Positions 7,329 through 17,126 of a stretch of DNA of 64,000 nucleotides are shown here, piece by piece. Below the pieces are notes generated by a model, which made no database searches, had not been told where the DNA came from, and was given only the letters and a program-made list of their open reading frames with translations. A program made the position numbers and the translations under genes. Positions within the stretch are counted from its first letter, which is position 1, and each line of letters opens with the position of its first letter. Source of the stretch: Paraburkholderia sediminicola (GTDB lineage: Bacteria > Pseudomonadota > Gammaproteobacteria > Burkholderiales > Burkholderiaceae); contig NZ_CADIKC010000003.1 in the NCBI RefSeq assembly GCF_902859805.1, positions 310,001 to 374,000 on the forward strand. The letters are read 5' to 3'.

Positions 7329-8240
7329 ATGGACCCAGCCCAGTTGCCGGCGTTGATGGCGTTCGCGAGCGTGGCGCGCCACGGCAGCTTCACGCACGCT
7401 GCCGCGGAAACCGGTGTGACGGCCTCGGCGTTGTCGCAAAGCATCCGTTCGCTCGAGACGCAGCTGAATGTGCGCCTGTTCAACCGGACCACCCGGCGTG
7501 TTGCCCTGACGGAAGCTGGCGCGCAATTTCTCGCCCGCGTGCTGCCTGCGCTGGGTGAACTGGAGGCAGCCTTCGAGGCACTCGATGAAACCCGCGACCA
7601 GCCTGCCGGTACGCTGCGCATCAATTTGCCCAGGGTTGCAAGCGAGCTGCTGGTGTTGCCGCATCTGGCCGAGTTCACGAGCCGTTACCCGCAGATACGT
7701 CTCGATCTGACACTCGACGATGGTTTCGCTGACGTGGTCGGCGAAGGTTTCGACGCAGGCATCCGGCTCGGTGAACGGGTCGCGCAGGACATGGTGGCGG
7801 TGCCCTTGGGTGGCGACATCCGCATTGTCGTAGCCGGCTCGCCGGCTTACTTCGAACGCTATCCAGCGCCGGCGACGCCAGCCGATCTCGCCGCTCACGA
7901 TTGCCTGCGCTACCGCTTCTCGACGAGCGGCGGCATCTATCGATGGGAGTTCTCGCAGCCTGACGATCCGTCGCGTGTGTTCGAAGTCGAGACGCGCGGA
8001 AGTCTCGTCACCAACGATCTGCATACGATGGTGCGGGCGGCGGAGCAGGGCGTAGGTCTCCTTCACGTGATCGACGACTACGTGAAGGAGCAACTCGAAG
8101 ACGGTCGCCTGGTCCGCGTGCTGGACGCGTGGTGTCCGAGCTTTCCGGGTTTTTATCTGTACACGGCGAGCCGTGCTCAGATGCCGTTCAAGCTGCGCGC
8201 GCTGATCGATTTCCTACGGGAGAAGCGCGAAGTCCGATAG
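7329..8240 (+). CDS. LysR-family transcriptional regulator (303 aa)
   Basis: N-terminal winged helix-turn-helix MDPAQLPALMAFASVARHGS, then FTHAAAETGVTASALSQSIR and LFNRTTRRVALTEAG. A LysR substrate-binding domain of normal length follows. ATG 7329 is chosen because GGAG precedes it at 7 bases and LysR proteins usually begin this way; the frame itself opens at 7233. Divergent from the aldo/keto reductase with about 130 bp between them, the classic arrangement for a LysR regulator and its target. It falls in the CrgA-like group by its FDAGIRLGERVAQDMVAVPL segment. Confidence 0.92.
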   Translation: MDPAQLPALMAFASVARHGSFTHAAAETGVTASALSQSIRSLETQLNVRLFNRTTRRVALTEAGAQFLARVLPALGELEAAFEALDETRDQPAGTLRINLPRVASELLVLPHLAEFTSRYPQIRLDLTLDDGFADVVGEGFDAGIRLGERVAQDMVAVPLGGDIRIVVAGSPAYFERYPAPATPADLAAHDCLRYRFSTSGGIYRWEFSQPDDPSRVFEVETRGSLVTNDLHTMVRAAEQGVGLLHVIDDYVKEQLEDGRLVRVLDAWCPSFPGFYLYTASRAQMPFKLRALIDFLREKREVR

Positions 8241-8464
8241 ACCTCGCGTGTTGCCGAAGCTTCAGGCTGCGAATCGTTGCGTCGGACAGGCTGTCGCGCG
8301 GCTCTCCCCGGGTGGTGTCTGCAACTGCCGTTGGTTTGTCGTTAGCCTCGAGCGCGCCGCCGACTATCATTGAAGCGACTATCTGCGGCACAGGGTGCGG
8401 TGGATAACGGAAGCGCCGGCACCGGCGCGGAAGATGGCTGTCTTCGCCCTTCAGAGAGTTCGCC

Positions 8465-8665
8465 ATGGAAAACGCTGTCTATTGGAAAGGACGTCAGGTC
8501 GGTATCGAATGCGCCGGCCGGATCTCGTGGTTTTCGTCGGCGCCGCAGGAAGCCGTGCTGGCATATGGCACAAAGCCGGCTGAGAACGTGATCGTCGAAG
8601 ATGCAGTGGTCGTTCGCAATCTCGGCGTGACCGCGCGAAGCGATCGACTGGATTTTGGCGGCTGA
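8465..8665 (+). CDS. Small conserved-looking hypothetical protein (66 aa)
   Basis: ATG 8465 is preceded by AGAGAG at 6 bases. The product (MENAVYWKGRQVGIECAGRI, then SWFSSAPQEAVLAYGTKPAE and NVIVEDAVVVRNLG) has alternating beta-type hydrophobicity and no signal or membrane segment. It sits alone between the LysR gene and tRNA-Thr. Composition fits a real gene, but no family is recognised. Confidence 0.5.
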   Translation: MENAVYWKGRQVGIECAGRISWFSSAPQEAVLAYGTKPAENVIVEDAVVVRNLGVTARSDRLDFGG

Positions 8666-8734
8666 AGGGGCGCTGCCGTTGATCGTTGTGACGGTCGGTT
8701 GAAGCGGGAACCGCGCAGAAAAGCGCCAACAGAA

Positions 8735-8771
8735 AGCAAAAAGCCCAGTCGCAAGGACTGGGCTTTTTGCT
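8735..8771 (-). terminator. Strong terminator downstream of tRNA-Thr
   Basis: A 16-bp near-perfect stem (AGCAAAAAGCCCAGTC and its complement, loop GCAAG). It contains T runs on both strands, so it can also end transcription from the 66-aa gene on the + strand. Confidence 0.85.
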
Positions 8772-8780
8772 TGAATCTTG

Positions 8781-8856
8781 TGGTGCCGGAAAGAGGAATC
8801 GAACCCCCGACCTTCGCATTACGAATGCGCTGCTCTACCGTCTGAGCTATTCCGGC
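8781..8856 (-). tRNA. tRNA-Thr (anticodon CGT)
   Basis: Read on the - strand: acceptor GCCGGAA/TTCCGGC, D arm GCTC/GAGC, anticodon loop TTCGTAA giving CGT (Thr ACG codon), T arm with TTCGATT, and encoded ACCA 3' end. All four arms fold; the first pair of the anticodon stem is a G-A mismatch. Confidence 0.96.
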
Positions 8857-8871
8857 ATCAGGAGAAACGAG

Positions 8872-8901
8872 ATTATAGGGACTTCTTCAGGAACTTGGCA
8901 A
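8872..8901 (-). promoter_or_regulatory. Promoter of tRNA-Thr
   Basis: On the - strand: TTGCCA (8901-8896), 18-base spacer, TATAAT (8877-8872), about 15 bases before the tRNA 5' end. Confidence 0.75.
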
Positions 8902-8911
8902 GCCCCCGAGG

Positions 8912-9928
<1,017 letters not shown>

Positions 9929-10050
9929 TGCTGTACTCCGGGAAGGCTTGGGGAATGTCTCGATTTTAACCGCTCGCTGTGTCGGTTCCGTGCTTTTGAG
10001 ATACGAGGGCGTGCGCCCGTCTCGCCAGGCGCCGTAAAGGCGCGCGAAAT

Positions 10051-10506
10051 TCAGGCTTTGCGGCGAGCCTTGATGGCCGTGACATGGCCGGCCACGCGGG
10101 TGGCAAGCGCCGCGGCACGGGCGTGTTCGGCGGGAACCTTCGGCATTTTGGGCCGGTTCGCCTTGGGCATCGGCTCGATCTCGCGTTCGATCTGCTCGCC
10201 GGCCGCTGCGGTGGCGACCCGCAGGTCGTAGGCGATCTGCAGATTCAGCCAGAACTGCGCACTCGCGCCGAAGTAGCGTTCGAGCCGCAGCGCAGTGTCC
10301 GCCGAGATGGCGCGTTTGCCGCGCACGATGTCGTTGATGCGCGGCGCCGGTACGCGCAGCGCAAGGGCGAGCGCGTTGACGGACATGCCGAGCGGCTCGA
10401 GGAACTCGCACCGCAGAATCTCGCCGGGGTGAATTTCCGGGATGCTTTCGCCGGTGCTGATGTCGGAGAAATCGATGCTGCCCAGATCGGAGCGTTTGAT
10501 GACCAT
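10051..10506 (-). CDS. higA: HigA-type addiction-module antitoxin (151 aa)
   Basis: XRE/HigA helix-turn-helix protein: [40 protein letters not shown] and [20 protein letters not shown] are diagnostic. The C-terminal region (residues about 110-151, Lys/Arg/Ala-rich) is longer than in most HigA proteins, which are about 95-110 residues. ATG 10506 has GGGAG upstream. It lies 16 bp downstream of higB. It neutralises the toxin and represses the operon. Confidence 0.9.
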   Translation of the reverse strand: MVIKRSDLGSIDFSDISTGESIPEIHPGEILRCEFLEPLGMSVNALALALRVPAPRINDIVRGKRAISADTALRLERYFGASAQFWLNLQIAYDLRVATAAAGEQIEREIEPMPKANRPKMPKVPAEHARAAALATRVAGHVTAIKARRKA

Positions 10507-10522
10507 GCCGGTCTCCCAATAA

Positions 10523-10804
10523 TCAGTGATAGTCGACAATTTCGACATTCAGCGCCTCACCGTCGACAAAGTGAAAACAGATGCGCCACTGTGCGTTGAT
10601 GCGAATACTCCACTGCCCGCTGCGCTGGCCTTGCAAGGATTCGAGCCGGTTGCCCGGCGGCGCGTGCAGGTTGCGGATGGACCTGGCAGCGTCGATCATG
10701 AGCAGCTTGCGCCGTGCGAGTGCCTGCATATGAAGCGGCAGTGAATACACGAACTTGCCCTGAAAGATTGCTGCCGTTGCCTTGTCGCCGAATGTCGTGA
10801 TCAT
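10523..10804 (-). CDS. higB: HigB/RelE-family toxin, mRNA interferase (93 aa)
   Basis: MITTFGDKATAAIFQGKFVY begins the canonical HigB family pattern (typically MIKSFxDKxTExlfxG). QGQRSGQWSIRINAQWRICF and the terminal VEIVDYH match the RelE-fold core and C-terminal catalytic segment. HigB toxins cleave ribosome-bound mRNA. The toxin gene comes first in the operon, the usual higBA order. ATG at 10804; a palindromic operator lies just upstream. Confidence 0.92.
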   Translation of the reverse strand: MITTFGDKATAAIFQGKFVYSLPLHMQALARRKLLMIDAARSIRNLHAPPGNRLESLQGQRSGQWSIRINAQWRICFHFVDGEALNVEIVDYH

Positions 10805-10814
10805 GGGATGATAT

Positions 10815-10827
10815 AACGCGTCGCGTT
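10815..10827. promoter_or_regulatory. higBA operator palindrome
   Basis: AACGCG-T-CGCGTT, a perfect 13-base palindrome 10 bases upstream of the higB start and overlapping the probable -10 region (TTATAT on the - strand). Expected binding site for HigA; binding is inferred. Confidence 0.6.
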
Positions 10828-10942
10828 AAACGTAAACCGTTAAATGAATGCGTTTACTTTCACCCCGCCAGGCCGATACGAACAGTCGTCCAGACGGCTA
10901 ACGTTGACGTCCGCACGCCGCATCATCACGAAATTCAGAACG

Positions 10943-10973
10943 AAAAAAAGCCGGCAACTCGTGCCGGCTTTTC
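10943..10973 (-). terminator. Rho-independent terminator of pepN
   Basis: AAAAGCCGGCA/TGCCGGCTTTT stem with loop ACTCG. Additional A residues on the left make a T run on the - strand. Confidence 0.85.
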
Positions 10974-11000
10974 GATGCGCGAAGCGCTTTCAGATGAGCA

Positions 11001-13697
11001 TCACGCCAACGCTTTCTCTACGATCTCGCGCACGTCGCGTGACTTCACCTGCGAAGCCACTTTCTCCAGCGCCGCGCGCATGCCGTCTCGTAGAGTCGGC
11101 GTGAAGCGGCGCCACAGTTCCAGCGAGCGGGCGAGGCGGGCGGCCACTTGCGGATTGATGGCGTCGAGCGCGATCACCTGCTCGGCCCAGAACGCGTAGC
11201 CCGAGCCGTCTTCGGCGTGGAACTGCGCGGGGTTCGCGGCGCAGAAGCTGAAAATCAGCGAGCGCGCGCGGTTGGGGTTCTTCAGGTTGAACGCGGGATG
11301 CGCCATCAGCTTGCGCACGATCTCGATCACCGGACGCTGCGCGCTGCCGCGCTGCGTGGCTTGCAAGGCGAACCACTTGTCGATGACGAGCGGCTCCTTT
11401 TCGAAGCGCCGGTAGAAGTCGTCCAGCGCCTGCTGCGCCTCAACGCTGCCGCCATTCGCCGCCGACGCATTGAGCAACGCCGAGAGCGCCGCCGAGCGGT
11501 CGGTCATGTTGTTGGCGGCGTCGTATTGCGCGGATGCAAGACGCACGGCTTCGGCCGGGTCGTCCAGTTCCGCGAGATACGACAACGCAAGATTCTTCAA
11601 CGCACGATGACCGGAAGCCTCCGGCGTCGCTTCATAGGCGCCCGGCGTGCGGTGCTTTTCGTACACGGCAAGCCAGTCCTTTCTGAGCGCATTTGCGAGG
11701 CGCTTGCGTACGAACTGTCGTGCGGCGTGTACGGCAGCCGGATTCGACTCGGCCATCTGTTCGGCCAGATACGCTTCCGACGGCAGCATCAACGCCAGTT
11801 CGCGGAAAGCAGGCGAGAGCGTCTCGTCGGTCAGCACGCGCGCGAACGCCGCGACCACCGAGTCGTCGAGCTGCAGCGGCACGCCCGTGGCGGCGCGCCC
11901 GGCGAGCGTCAGCAACTCGCGCGTGGCGAGCCGCTGACCGGCTTCCCAGCGGTTGAACGGATCGCTGTCGTGCGCGAGCAGGAACGCGAGCTGATCGGCC
12001 GAGTAGTCGTATTCGACGATCACCGGCGCCGAGAAATTACGCAGCAACGACGGCAGCGGTTCCTGCTCGACGTTGACGAACGTGAAGGTCTGTTCGGTCT
12101 GCGTGAATTCCAGCACACGCGTGGTGGAGGCCGATGCTTTAGCTTCGCCATCCAGCTGCAGCGGCAGGTCGTGGCCGTCCTTGCCGATCAAACCGATCGC
12201 GAACGGAATCAGCAGCGGGCCCTTTTGCGTTTCACGCGCGGCGGGTGCGGTATCGCCATAGCCTTGCGTGAGCGTCACGCTGTAGCGCTGCTGTGCGGCG
12301 TCGTATTGTGTGCGCACGGACACGCGCGGTGTGCCGGCCTGGCTGTACCAGCGCTCGAATTGCGCGAGATCGCGCCCGTTCGCATCGGCGAGCGCGTGAC
12401 GGAAGTCGTCGCAGGTCACGGCCTGACCGTCATGACGCTTGAAGTACAGGTCCATGCCCTTGCGGAAACCGTCGCGGCCGAACAGCGTCTGATACATCCG
12501 CACGACTTCGGAGCCTTTTTCGTAGACCGTCATCGTGTAGAAATTGTTGATCTCGACGTAGCTCTCCGGGCGCACCGGATGCGCCATCGGACCCGCGTCT
12601 TCGGCGAACTGCATCTGGCGTAACACGCGCACGTCTTCGATGCGTTTGGTGGCGCGCGCGGCTTCGTCTGTCGCACCGCCTGCCATGTCGGCCGAGAACT
12701 CCTGATCGCGGAACACTGTCAGGCCTTCTTTCAGGCTCAACTGGAACCAGTCGCGGCAGGTCACGCGGTTGCCGGTCCAGTTGTGGAAGTACTCGTGGCC
12801 GACCACCGCCTCGATGTTCGCGAAGTCGGTGTCCGTTGCCGTTTCGGGGTTCGCCAGCACGTACTTCGTGTTGAAGATGTTGAGCCCCTTGTTCTCCATT
12901 GCGCCCATATTGAAGTCGCTCACCGCGACGATCATGAAGCGGTCCAGATCCAGTTCCAGCCCGAAGCGTTCCTCGTCCCAGCGGATCGAATGCTTCAGCG
13001 AATCCATCGCGTGCTGCGTCTTGTCGAGATCGTGCGGTTCGACCCACACCTGCAGCAGCTTTTCCTTGCCCGAACCGCTCTTCACGCGTTCTTCGAGCGC
13101 GACCAGCTTGCCCGCGACCAGCGCGAACAGATAGCTCGGCTTCCTGAACGGATCTTCCCAACGGGCGAAATGGCGGCCGTCCGGCAGATCGCCTTCTTCG
13201 AGCAGATTGCCGTTCGACAGCAGCACCGGGTAATCCGTCTTGCTGGCGCGCAGCGTGACCGTGAAGGTCGCCATCACGTCGGGGCGGTCGAGGAAATAGG
13301 TGATGCGGCGAAAGCCCTCGGCCTCGCACTGCGTGAAGAAGTTGCCGCCCGACACATACAGGCCCGACAGCGTGGTGTTTTCTGCCGGATTGCAGATGCT
13401 GGTGAGCGTAAGCTCGAAGTTGTCCGGCACGTTGTCGAGCGTGAGGCCGTGTTCGTGCGCATGCGCGTGGGCGAACGGGGCGCCGTCTATCGTGGCGCTG
13501 ACGAACTCGAGTTGTTCGCCCATCAGTTCGAAATTCGCGGCGTGGGACGCGTCCGGGTTGCGGCGCACCCGCATCGTGTTCCTGACGACGGTGCGTTCGG
13601 GGATCAGATCGAACTCCAGTGCGACGGTGTCGATCAGGAAGGCAGGCGGCGCGTAATCGGCGCGGCGGATCACATTGGGCGTTGCGGTATCGGCCAT
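11001..13697 (-). CDS. pepN: Aminopeptidase N, M1 family zinc metallopeptidase (898 aa)
   Basis: Removes N-terminal residues from peptides in the cytoplasm. The GAMEN exopeptidase motif is at residues 265-269 and the zinc site HEYFHNW at 301-307, with the downstream Glu in LKEGLTVFRDQEF. The C-terminal half contains the DUF3458 Ig-like and ARM-repeat domains of bacterial PepN (for example FERWYSQAGTPRV). Length is close to E. coli PepN. Start chosen at ATG 13697 (MADTATPNVIRRADY); the frame also opens at a TTG at 13730, and no strong ribosome-binding site distinguishes them. Confidence 0.95.
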   Translation of the reverse strand: MADTATPNVIRRADYAPPAFLIDTVALEFDLIPERTVVRNTMRVRRNPDASHAANFELMGEQLEFVSATIDGAPFAHAHAHEHGLTLDNVPDNFELTLTSICNPAENTTLSGLYVSGGNFFTQCEAEGFRRITYFLDRPDVMATFTVTLRASKTDYPVLLSNGNLLEEGDLPDGRHFARWEDPFRKPSYLFALVAGKLVALEERVKSGSGKEKLLQVWVEPHDLDKTQHAMDSLKHSIRWDEERFGLELDLDRFMIVAVSDFNMGAMENKGLNIFNTKYVLANPETATDTDFANIEAVVGHEYFHNWTGNRVTCRDWFQLSLKEGLTVFRDQEFSADMAGGATDEAARATKRIEDVRVLRQMQFAEDAGPMAHPVRPESYVEINNFYTMTVYEKGSEVVRMYQTLFGRDGFRKGMDLYFKRHDGQAVTCDDFRHALADANGRDLAQFERWYSQAGTPRVSVRTQYDAAQQRYSVTLTQGYGDTAPAARETQKGPLLIPFAIGLIGKDGHDLPLQLDGEAKASASTTRVLEFTQTEQTFTFVNVEQEPLPSLLRNFSAPVIVEYDYSADQLAFLLAHDSDPFNRWEAGQRLATRELLTLAGRAATGVPLQLDDSVVAAFARVLTDETLSPAFRELALMLPSEAYLAEQMAESNPAAVHAARQFVRKRLANALRKDWLAVYEKHRTPGAYEATPEASGHRALKNLALSYLAELDDPAEAVRLASAQYDAANNMTDRSAALSALLNASAANGGSVEAQQALDDFYRRFEKEPLVIDKWFALQATQRGSAQRPVIEIVRKLMAHPAFNLKNPNRARSLIFSFCAANPAQFHAEDGSGYAFWAEQVIALDAINPQVAARLARSLELWRRFTPTLRDGMRAALEKVASQVKSRDVREIVEKALA

Positions 13698-13913
13698 GGC
13701 GTTCTGTAGTGATGGGACTCGAGCCGTCAAGCGTGCTTATGGCGCGCGAGCCGGGCTTGTCGAGCCATTGTACAAAGGCTCGGCGGATTGTGCGGCTCGA
13801 ACTTTTTACCGATTCGCCTGGTCAGCGTATTATCGGGGCCGCTCTGCGCAGCAAAGGGTGCGCATGAGCCAACCCGCTCAAGAATGGCAACAACAGGCAT
13901 CACGAGGTAGACC

Positions 13914-14612
13914 ATGAAAATCGATCGATGGACCCGCCGCGCCACGCTGCTGCTGGCCACGCTGACGGTGCTGCTGTCCGGCTGCACGAGCTACGTGACT
14001 TCCCAGGTCACGGCGTTCTCCGACTGGAGCGGCAACGACGCCACCCGTACCTATGCCTTCACGCGGGCGGGGGATCAGCAGAACAATCTCGAACTCACCA
14101 CCTACGAGCGCCTCGTCGGCAACGAGCTTGCCACGCATGCGTTCCGTCAGGTCGACAAATCTCAGGCGCGTTATCTGGTGGGCCTTTCGTACGGAATTCG
14201 CTCCGACATGGTGACGGTCGCGCAGCCGGTGTATTACAACCCCTGGCCGGCGCCGTACTGGGGCCGGCCGTTCGATCCGTGGGGGCCGTGGGGCGCGTTT
14301 CCGACCGCCTATGTGAATCAGAGCTACCCGATCTTCACCCACCTGCTCGGCGTGCGGATCACCGAGCGCGCCAGTGGTAAAGAGGTCTATAACGTGACGG
14401 CGCGCAACTCGGACGAAGAATCGTCGCTGGTGAGGGCCATGCCGTATCTGGCGCGTAGCGCGCTGGCGGACTTCCCGCTCGGTAACGGCGTGGTCCATAC
14501 CGTGAAGCTTCCCGTCGACAAGAACGGCGGGGCCTCGAACGAAGTCGCGACGACGGGCCCCGCGCCCGCGGCCGCACCGGCTTCGGCGCCGGGTGCGAAG
14601 GTCGTGCAGTAG
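13914..14612 (+). CDS. DUF4136 lipoprotein (232 aa)
   Basis: Signal peptide with lipobox LLSGC, Cys at residue 24, so the protein is lipid-anchored. The mature part follows the DUF4136 pattern: FSDWSGNDATRTYAF, LVGNELATHAFRQVDKSQAR and YLVGLSYGI. A Pro/Trp/Tyr-rich centre (PVYYNPWPAPYWGRPFDPWG) and an Ala/Pro-rich tail follow. Ribosome-binding site GAGG at 6 bases. It is divergent from pepN and ends in its own terminator. Molecular function of the family is unknown. Confidence 0.85.
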   Translation: MKIDRWTRRATLLLATLTVLLSGCTSYVTSQVTAFSDWSGNDATRTYAFTRAGDQQNNLELTTYERLVGNELATHAFRQVDKSQARYLVGLSYGIRSDMVTVAQPVYYNPWPAPYWGRPFDPWGPWGAFPTAYVNQSYPIFTHLLGVRITERASGKEVYNVTARNSDEESSLVRAMPYLARSALADFPLGNGVVHTVKLPVDKNGGASNEVATTGPAPAAAPASAPGAKVVQ

Positions 14613-14691
14613 GTGCAGTAGGTGCAATAAGTGCGACAAGTGCGATAGGCACTGCGCCTTCACGGCGAACCGCTCACGCTGCGGCGCAACA

Positions 14692-14732
14692 AAAACGGCC
14701 CGGCAGGTCATCCTGCCAGGCCGTTTTGTTTT
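14692..14732 (+). terminator. Rho-independent terminator after the DUF4136 gene
   Basis: Stem AACGGCC-C-GGCAGG / CCTGCC-A-GGCCGTT with loop TCAT, followed by TTTTGTTTT. Confidence 0.88.
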
Positions 14733-15355
14733 GCAGTCCGCGCGAGCGTATTTTTGACCGGAAGCCGATGGCTCTGCCGCGATATGGAAAAAACGGCGCT
14801 TCGGTAAGCCAGCGTAAGTCGCGGGTGAGATTTGAGAGATGCACGGCATCTAACTCAGCAGAACGGCCTAAGAACGGCCCCTAAGCGTTGAAGTGTTCCG
14901 AAACGAAACACTTTTTTAGAAAGTTAATTGAAAGTATTCGTGTCTGTTTGCTGATGTGGCTGTGCCCACCGGGCCCGCGGAGCTCGCTGCAAACGGCTTT
15001 ACGGGCTGCTCATGGACGCGCAAAGGCCGCCGGGCCTATATTTTGACGTTGTCCAGGGTTCCGTCGCACCCGCGATACGGATACAGATGGATACGTCTTT
15101 TGTGGCTGATTTAATCCACAATATTCAGTATGATTCCGGCGACTACAGGGAGCCTGAGTCAATCCATCAGACTAATTGGCAAAGGCACCTAAATAATCGG
15201 GGCCAAGTGCCGTTAAATCGCTGAACCCTATATAAGAAGATTGGATTGACCCCCGGCTGGAGATTGTCGTTCCGCGCGGCGCGCATACGCTGTGACGGCT
15301 GCGTATTCCGTCAGGCGCCCTCAGCCTCTCCTCGCTTCTACGCGCGAACACCGAT
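14733..15355. other. Long leader/intergenic region upstream of the aryl polyene operon
   Basis: No confident gene. A second intrinsic terminator lies at 14891-14917. Promoter-like AT-rich motifs occur around 15100-15240, including CTATATAAG at 15228-15236. A frame at 15012-15224 (70 aa) has no ribosome-binding site and is not called. The aryl polyene promoter must lie in this stretch, but I cannot place it firmly. Confidence 0.45.
14891..14917 (+). terminator. Isolated rho-independent terminator
   Basis: AAGTGTT / AACACTT stem followed by six Ts. It is 160 bases beyond the DUF4136 terminator with no gene between, so it may end a short untranslated transcript or back up the first terminator. 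Confidence 0.55.
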
Positions 15356-16072
15356 ATGCCCGATCTGCACTGGACCATTCCGGTCGCTCGCTGGTCTAGC
15401 TGGCCTGCTGCCGCTTCTGCCGCACCCGACATCGGCTTTATCGAGCCGATCGTGCGGCGTCGCCTGAGCACGCTGTCCAGAGTCGCCCTGAAGGTCGCAC
15501 ACGATTGCGTGGCGCAAGACGAGGTCCGGGTCGTGTTCGCTTCACGCCACGGCGAATTGCGGCGCACCACGGACATCCTGCGTACCATCAGCGCGGGCGA
15601 GCCGGTCTCGCCGACCGCCTTCAGCCTCTCGGTGCTGAACGCCATGACCGGCGTGTTCGGCATCGCGCGCGGCGACCGTTCCGCTGCCAGCGCGATCTCG
15701 GCCGGCGCTGAGACGCTCGGCTATGCGCTGCTGGAAGCGTACGCGCAATACGCGACGCAGCCCGGGGCACCAGTCTTGCTGGTGTACGCTGACGAACCGG
15801 CCGATCAGACGTACGGCACGATTGAAGACGAAGTGCAGGGCGGCGCGATCGCGATTCTGCTGAACGACGAAGCGGCGACGGGGCAGCTGGTCTGCACGTT
15901 GTCCGGCGCAGGTGAGCCGGAGGTAGCCTTGGCCGTGCAGGAAGCAGGCACGGAAGAGAGTTTCGCGACCCAGAGTCAGGCGCTGCAGCACTGTCTGGAA
16001 ACGGGTAGGGCCGCCGTCTGGCAAGCCGCTGGCGCGGCCTGGCATTGGAGGTGGCATGAACGCGCGGCTTGA
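15356..16072 (+). CDS. apeC: Chain-length-factor-like ketosynthase homologue of the aryl polyene system (ApeC)
   Basis: 238 residues resembling the N-terminal half of a beta-ketoacyl synthase (ketoacyl-synt_2 family). It includes VRVVFASRHGELRRTTDILR and LSVLNAMTGVFGIARGD. Where condensing enzymes have the active-site Cys (ACxxS), this protein reads SAISAG, so it should be non-condensing. In studied APE systems ApeC pairs with the ketosynthase ApeO to set polyene length. First gene of the operon; the start at 15356 lacks a clear ribosome-binding site. It overlaps apeD by 17 bases. Confidence 0.85.
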   Translation: MPDLHWTIPVARWSSWPAAASAAPDIGFIEPIVRRRLSTLSRVALKVAHDCVAQDEVRVVFASRHGELRRTTDILRTISAGEPVSPTAFSLSVLNAMTGVFGIARGDRSAASAISAGAETLGYALLEAYAQYATQPGAPVLLVYADEPADQTYGTIEDEVQGGAIAILLNDEAATGQLVCTLSGAGEPEVALAVQEAGTEESFATQSQALQHCLETGRAAVWQAAGAAWHWRWHERAA

Positions 16073-16850
16073 TTACGTTTGGCGGTTCTGCGCGACAGGC
16101 ATGGCCTTCGTGGTGTTCGGCATCTGCGGCGTGCTGTTTTCGGTGCTGGTGTTCCCGCTCGCGTGGCTGTGGCCGCACCGGGCGTCGCGTCAGCGCGTGG
16201 TGACGACTGTGATTCACTGGTTTTTCCGTGCGCTGGTCGCGGTGTTGCAGCGCATCGGCGTGATGGAGCTGGAGGTATCGGGTGGGCAGGCATTGCGCGC
16301 CGGCGGCCCGGCGATCGTGGTCGCCAATCACCCGACTTACCTGGACGTGATGGTGTTGTTGTCGCTCACGCCGCGCGCCTGTTGCGTGGTGAAAAACGCG
16401 CATTGGGGCAACCCGTGTTTCTGGGGGATCGTGCGCTCGGCAGAGTATGTGAGCAATGCCGATCCGTCGGAGCTCGTCGAAGCCGGCGCACGGCAGCTGG
16501 CAGCGGGCTACACGATGATTATTTTTCCCGAGGGCACGCGCAGCCCCGCGCCGAACCGGCTGCATGCGTTCTCACGCGGGTTCGCGCACATGGCGTTGAA
16601 GGTCGGCGCGCCGATCGTGCCGGTGCTGATGGACTGCGATCCGCCGGCGTTCACGAAGCAGATGCGCTGGTACGACGTGCCGGCGCGCGCTTTCCGGATC
16701 CGCGTGAACGTGCTCGAGCCGCTTGGCGTCGAGCAACTCGCCGACCACGACACTTCACCGTCTCTCGCGGCGCGCAGCGTGACCAGCGCCATCGAAGCTC
16801 ACATTACTCAGCACCTGTTCGATTATGGATTCTTTAAAACTGGAAATTAA
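16056..16850 (+). CDS. apeD: Lysophospholipid acyltransferase-like protein of the aryl polyene locus (ApeD)
   Basis: 264 residues of the PlsC/LPLAT fold. The N-terminus is hydrophobic with a membrane anchor at about residues 10-35. The catalytic HX4D motif is NHPTYLD and the acceptor motif FPEGTRSP. Start ATG 16056 has an excellent GGAGG. It probably acylates a membrane acceptor or transfers the polyene to a glycolipid anchor, as proposed for APE pigments. It overlaps the ACP gene by 26 bases, so translation is coupled. Confidence 0.88.
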   Translation: MNARLDYVWRFCATGMAFVVFGICGVLFSVLVFPLAWLWPHRASRQRVVTTVIHWFFRALVAVLQRIGVMELEVSGGQALRAGGPAIVVANHPTYLDVMVLLSLTPRACCVVKNAHWGNPCFWGIVRSAEYVSNADPSELVEAGARQLAAGYTMIIFPEGTRSPAPNRLHAFSRGFAHMALKVGAPIVPVLMDCDPPAFTKQMRWYDVPARAFRIRVNVLEPLGVEQLADHDTSPSLAARSVTSAIEAHITQHLFDYGFFKTGN

Positions 16851-17124
16851 ACAGCTTCTGATCGAAGCCCTCGATCTGGAAGACCTGAGCCCGGCCGATA
16901 TCGACGACGACGCACCGTTGTTCGATACCGACGGCATCGGTCTTGACTCGATCGACGCGCTCGAGATCGGCATCGTGCTGCGCAAACAATACCAGCTGAC
17001 CATCGCCGCAAACGACGAACGCACCCGCGAGCATTTCCGCTCGATCAGCACGCTGGCCGCGCTGGTCGCGAGTCAACGCGAAACGGCGCATGCTGTGAAC
17101 GAAACCACAAGAAAAGGGGATTAA
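16825..17124 (+). CDS. apeE: Acyl carrier protein of the aryl polyene synthase (ApeE)
   Basis: 99 residues, four-helix ACP. The phosphopantetheine serine is in GLDSIDALEIG. The length exceeds the usual 80 because of a polar C-terminal tail. Two ACPs in tandem are characteristic of APE clusters; one is thought to carry the aryl starter and polyene chain. Confidence 0.9.
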   Translation: MDSLKLEIKQLLIEALDLEDLSPADIDDDAPLFDTDGIGLDSIDALEIGIVLRKQYQLTIAANDERTREHFRSISTLAALVASQRETAHAVNETTRKGD

Positions 17125-17126
17125 TC

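Noticed and set aside
15012..15224. 70-codon frame upstream of the aryl polyene operon
   Set aside because: No Shine-Dalgarno, atypical codon use and AT-rich promoter-like DNA; not convincing as a gene.
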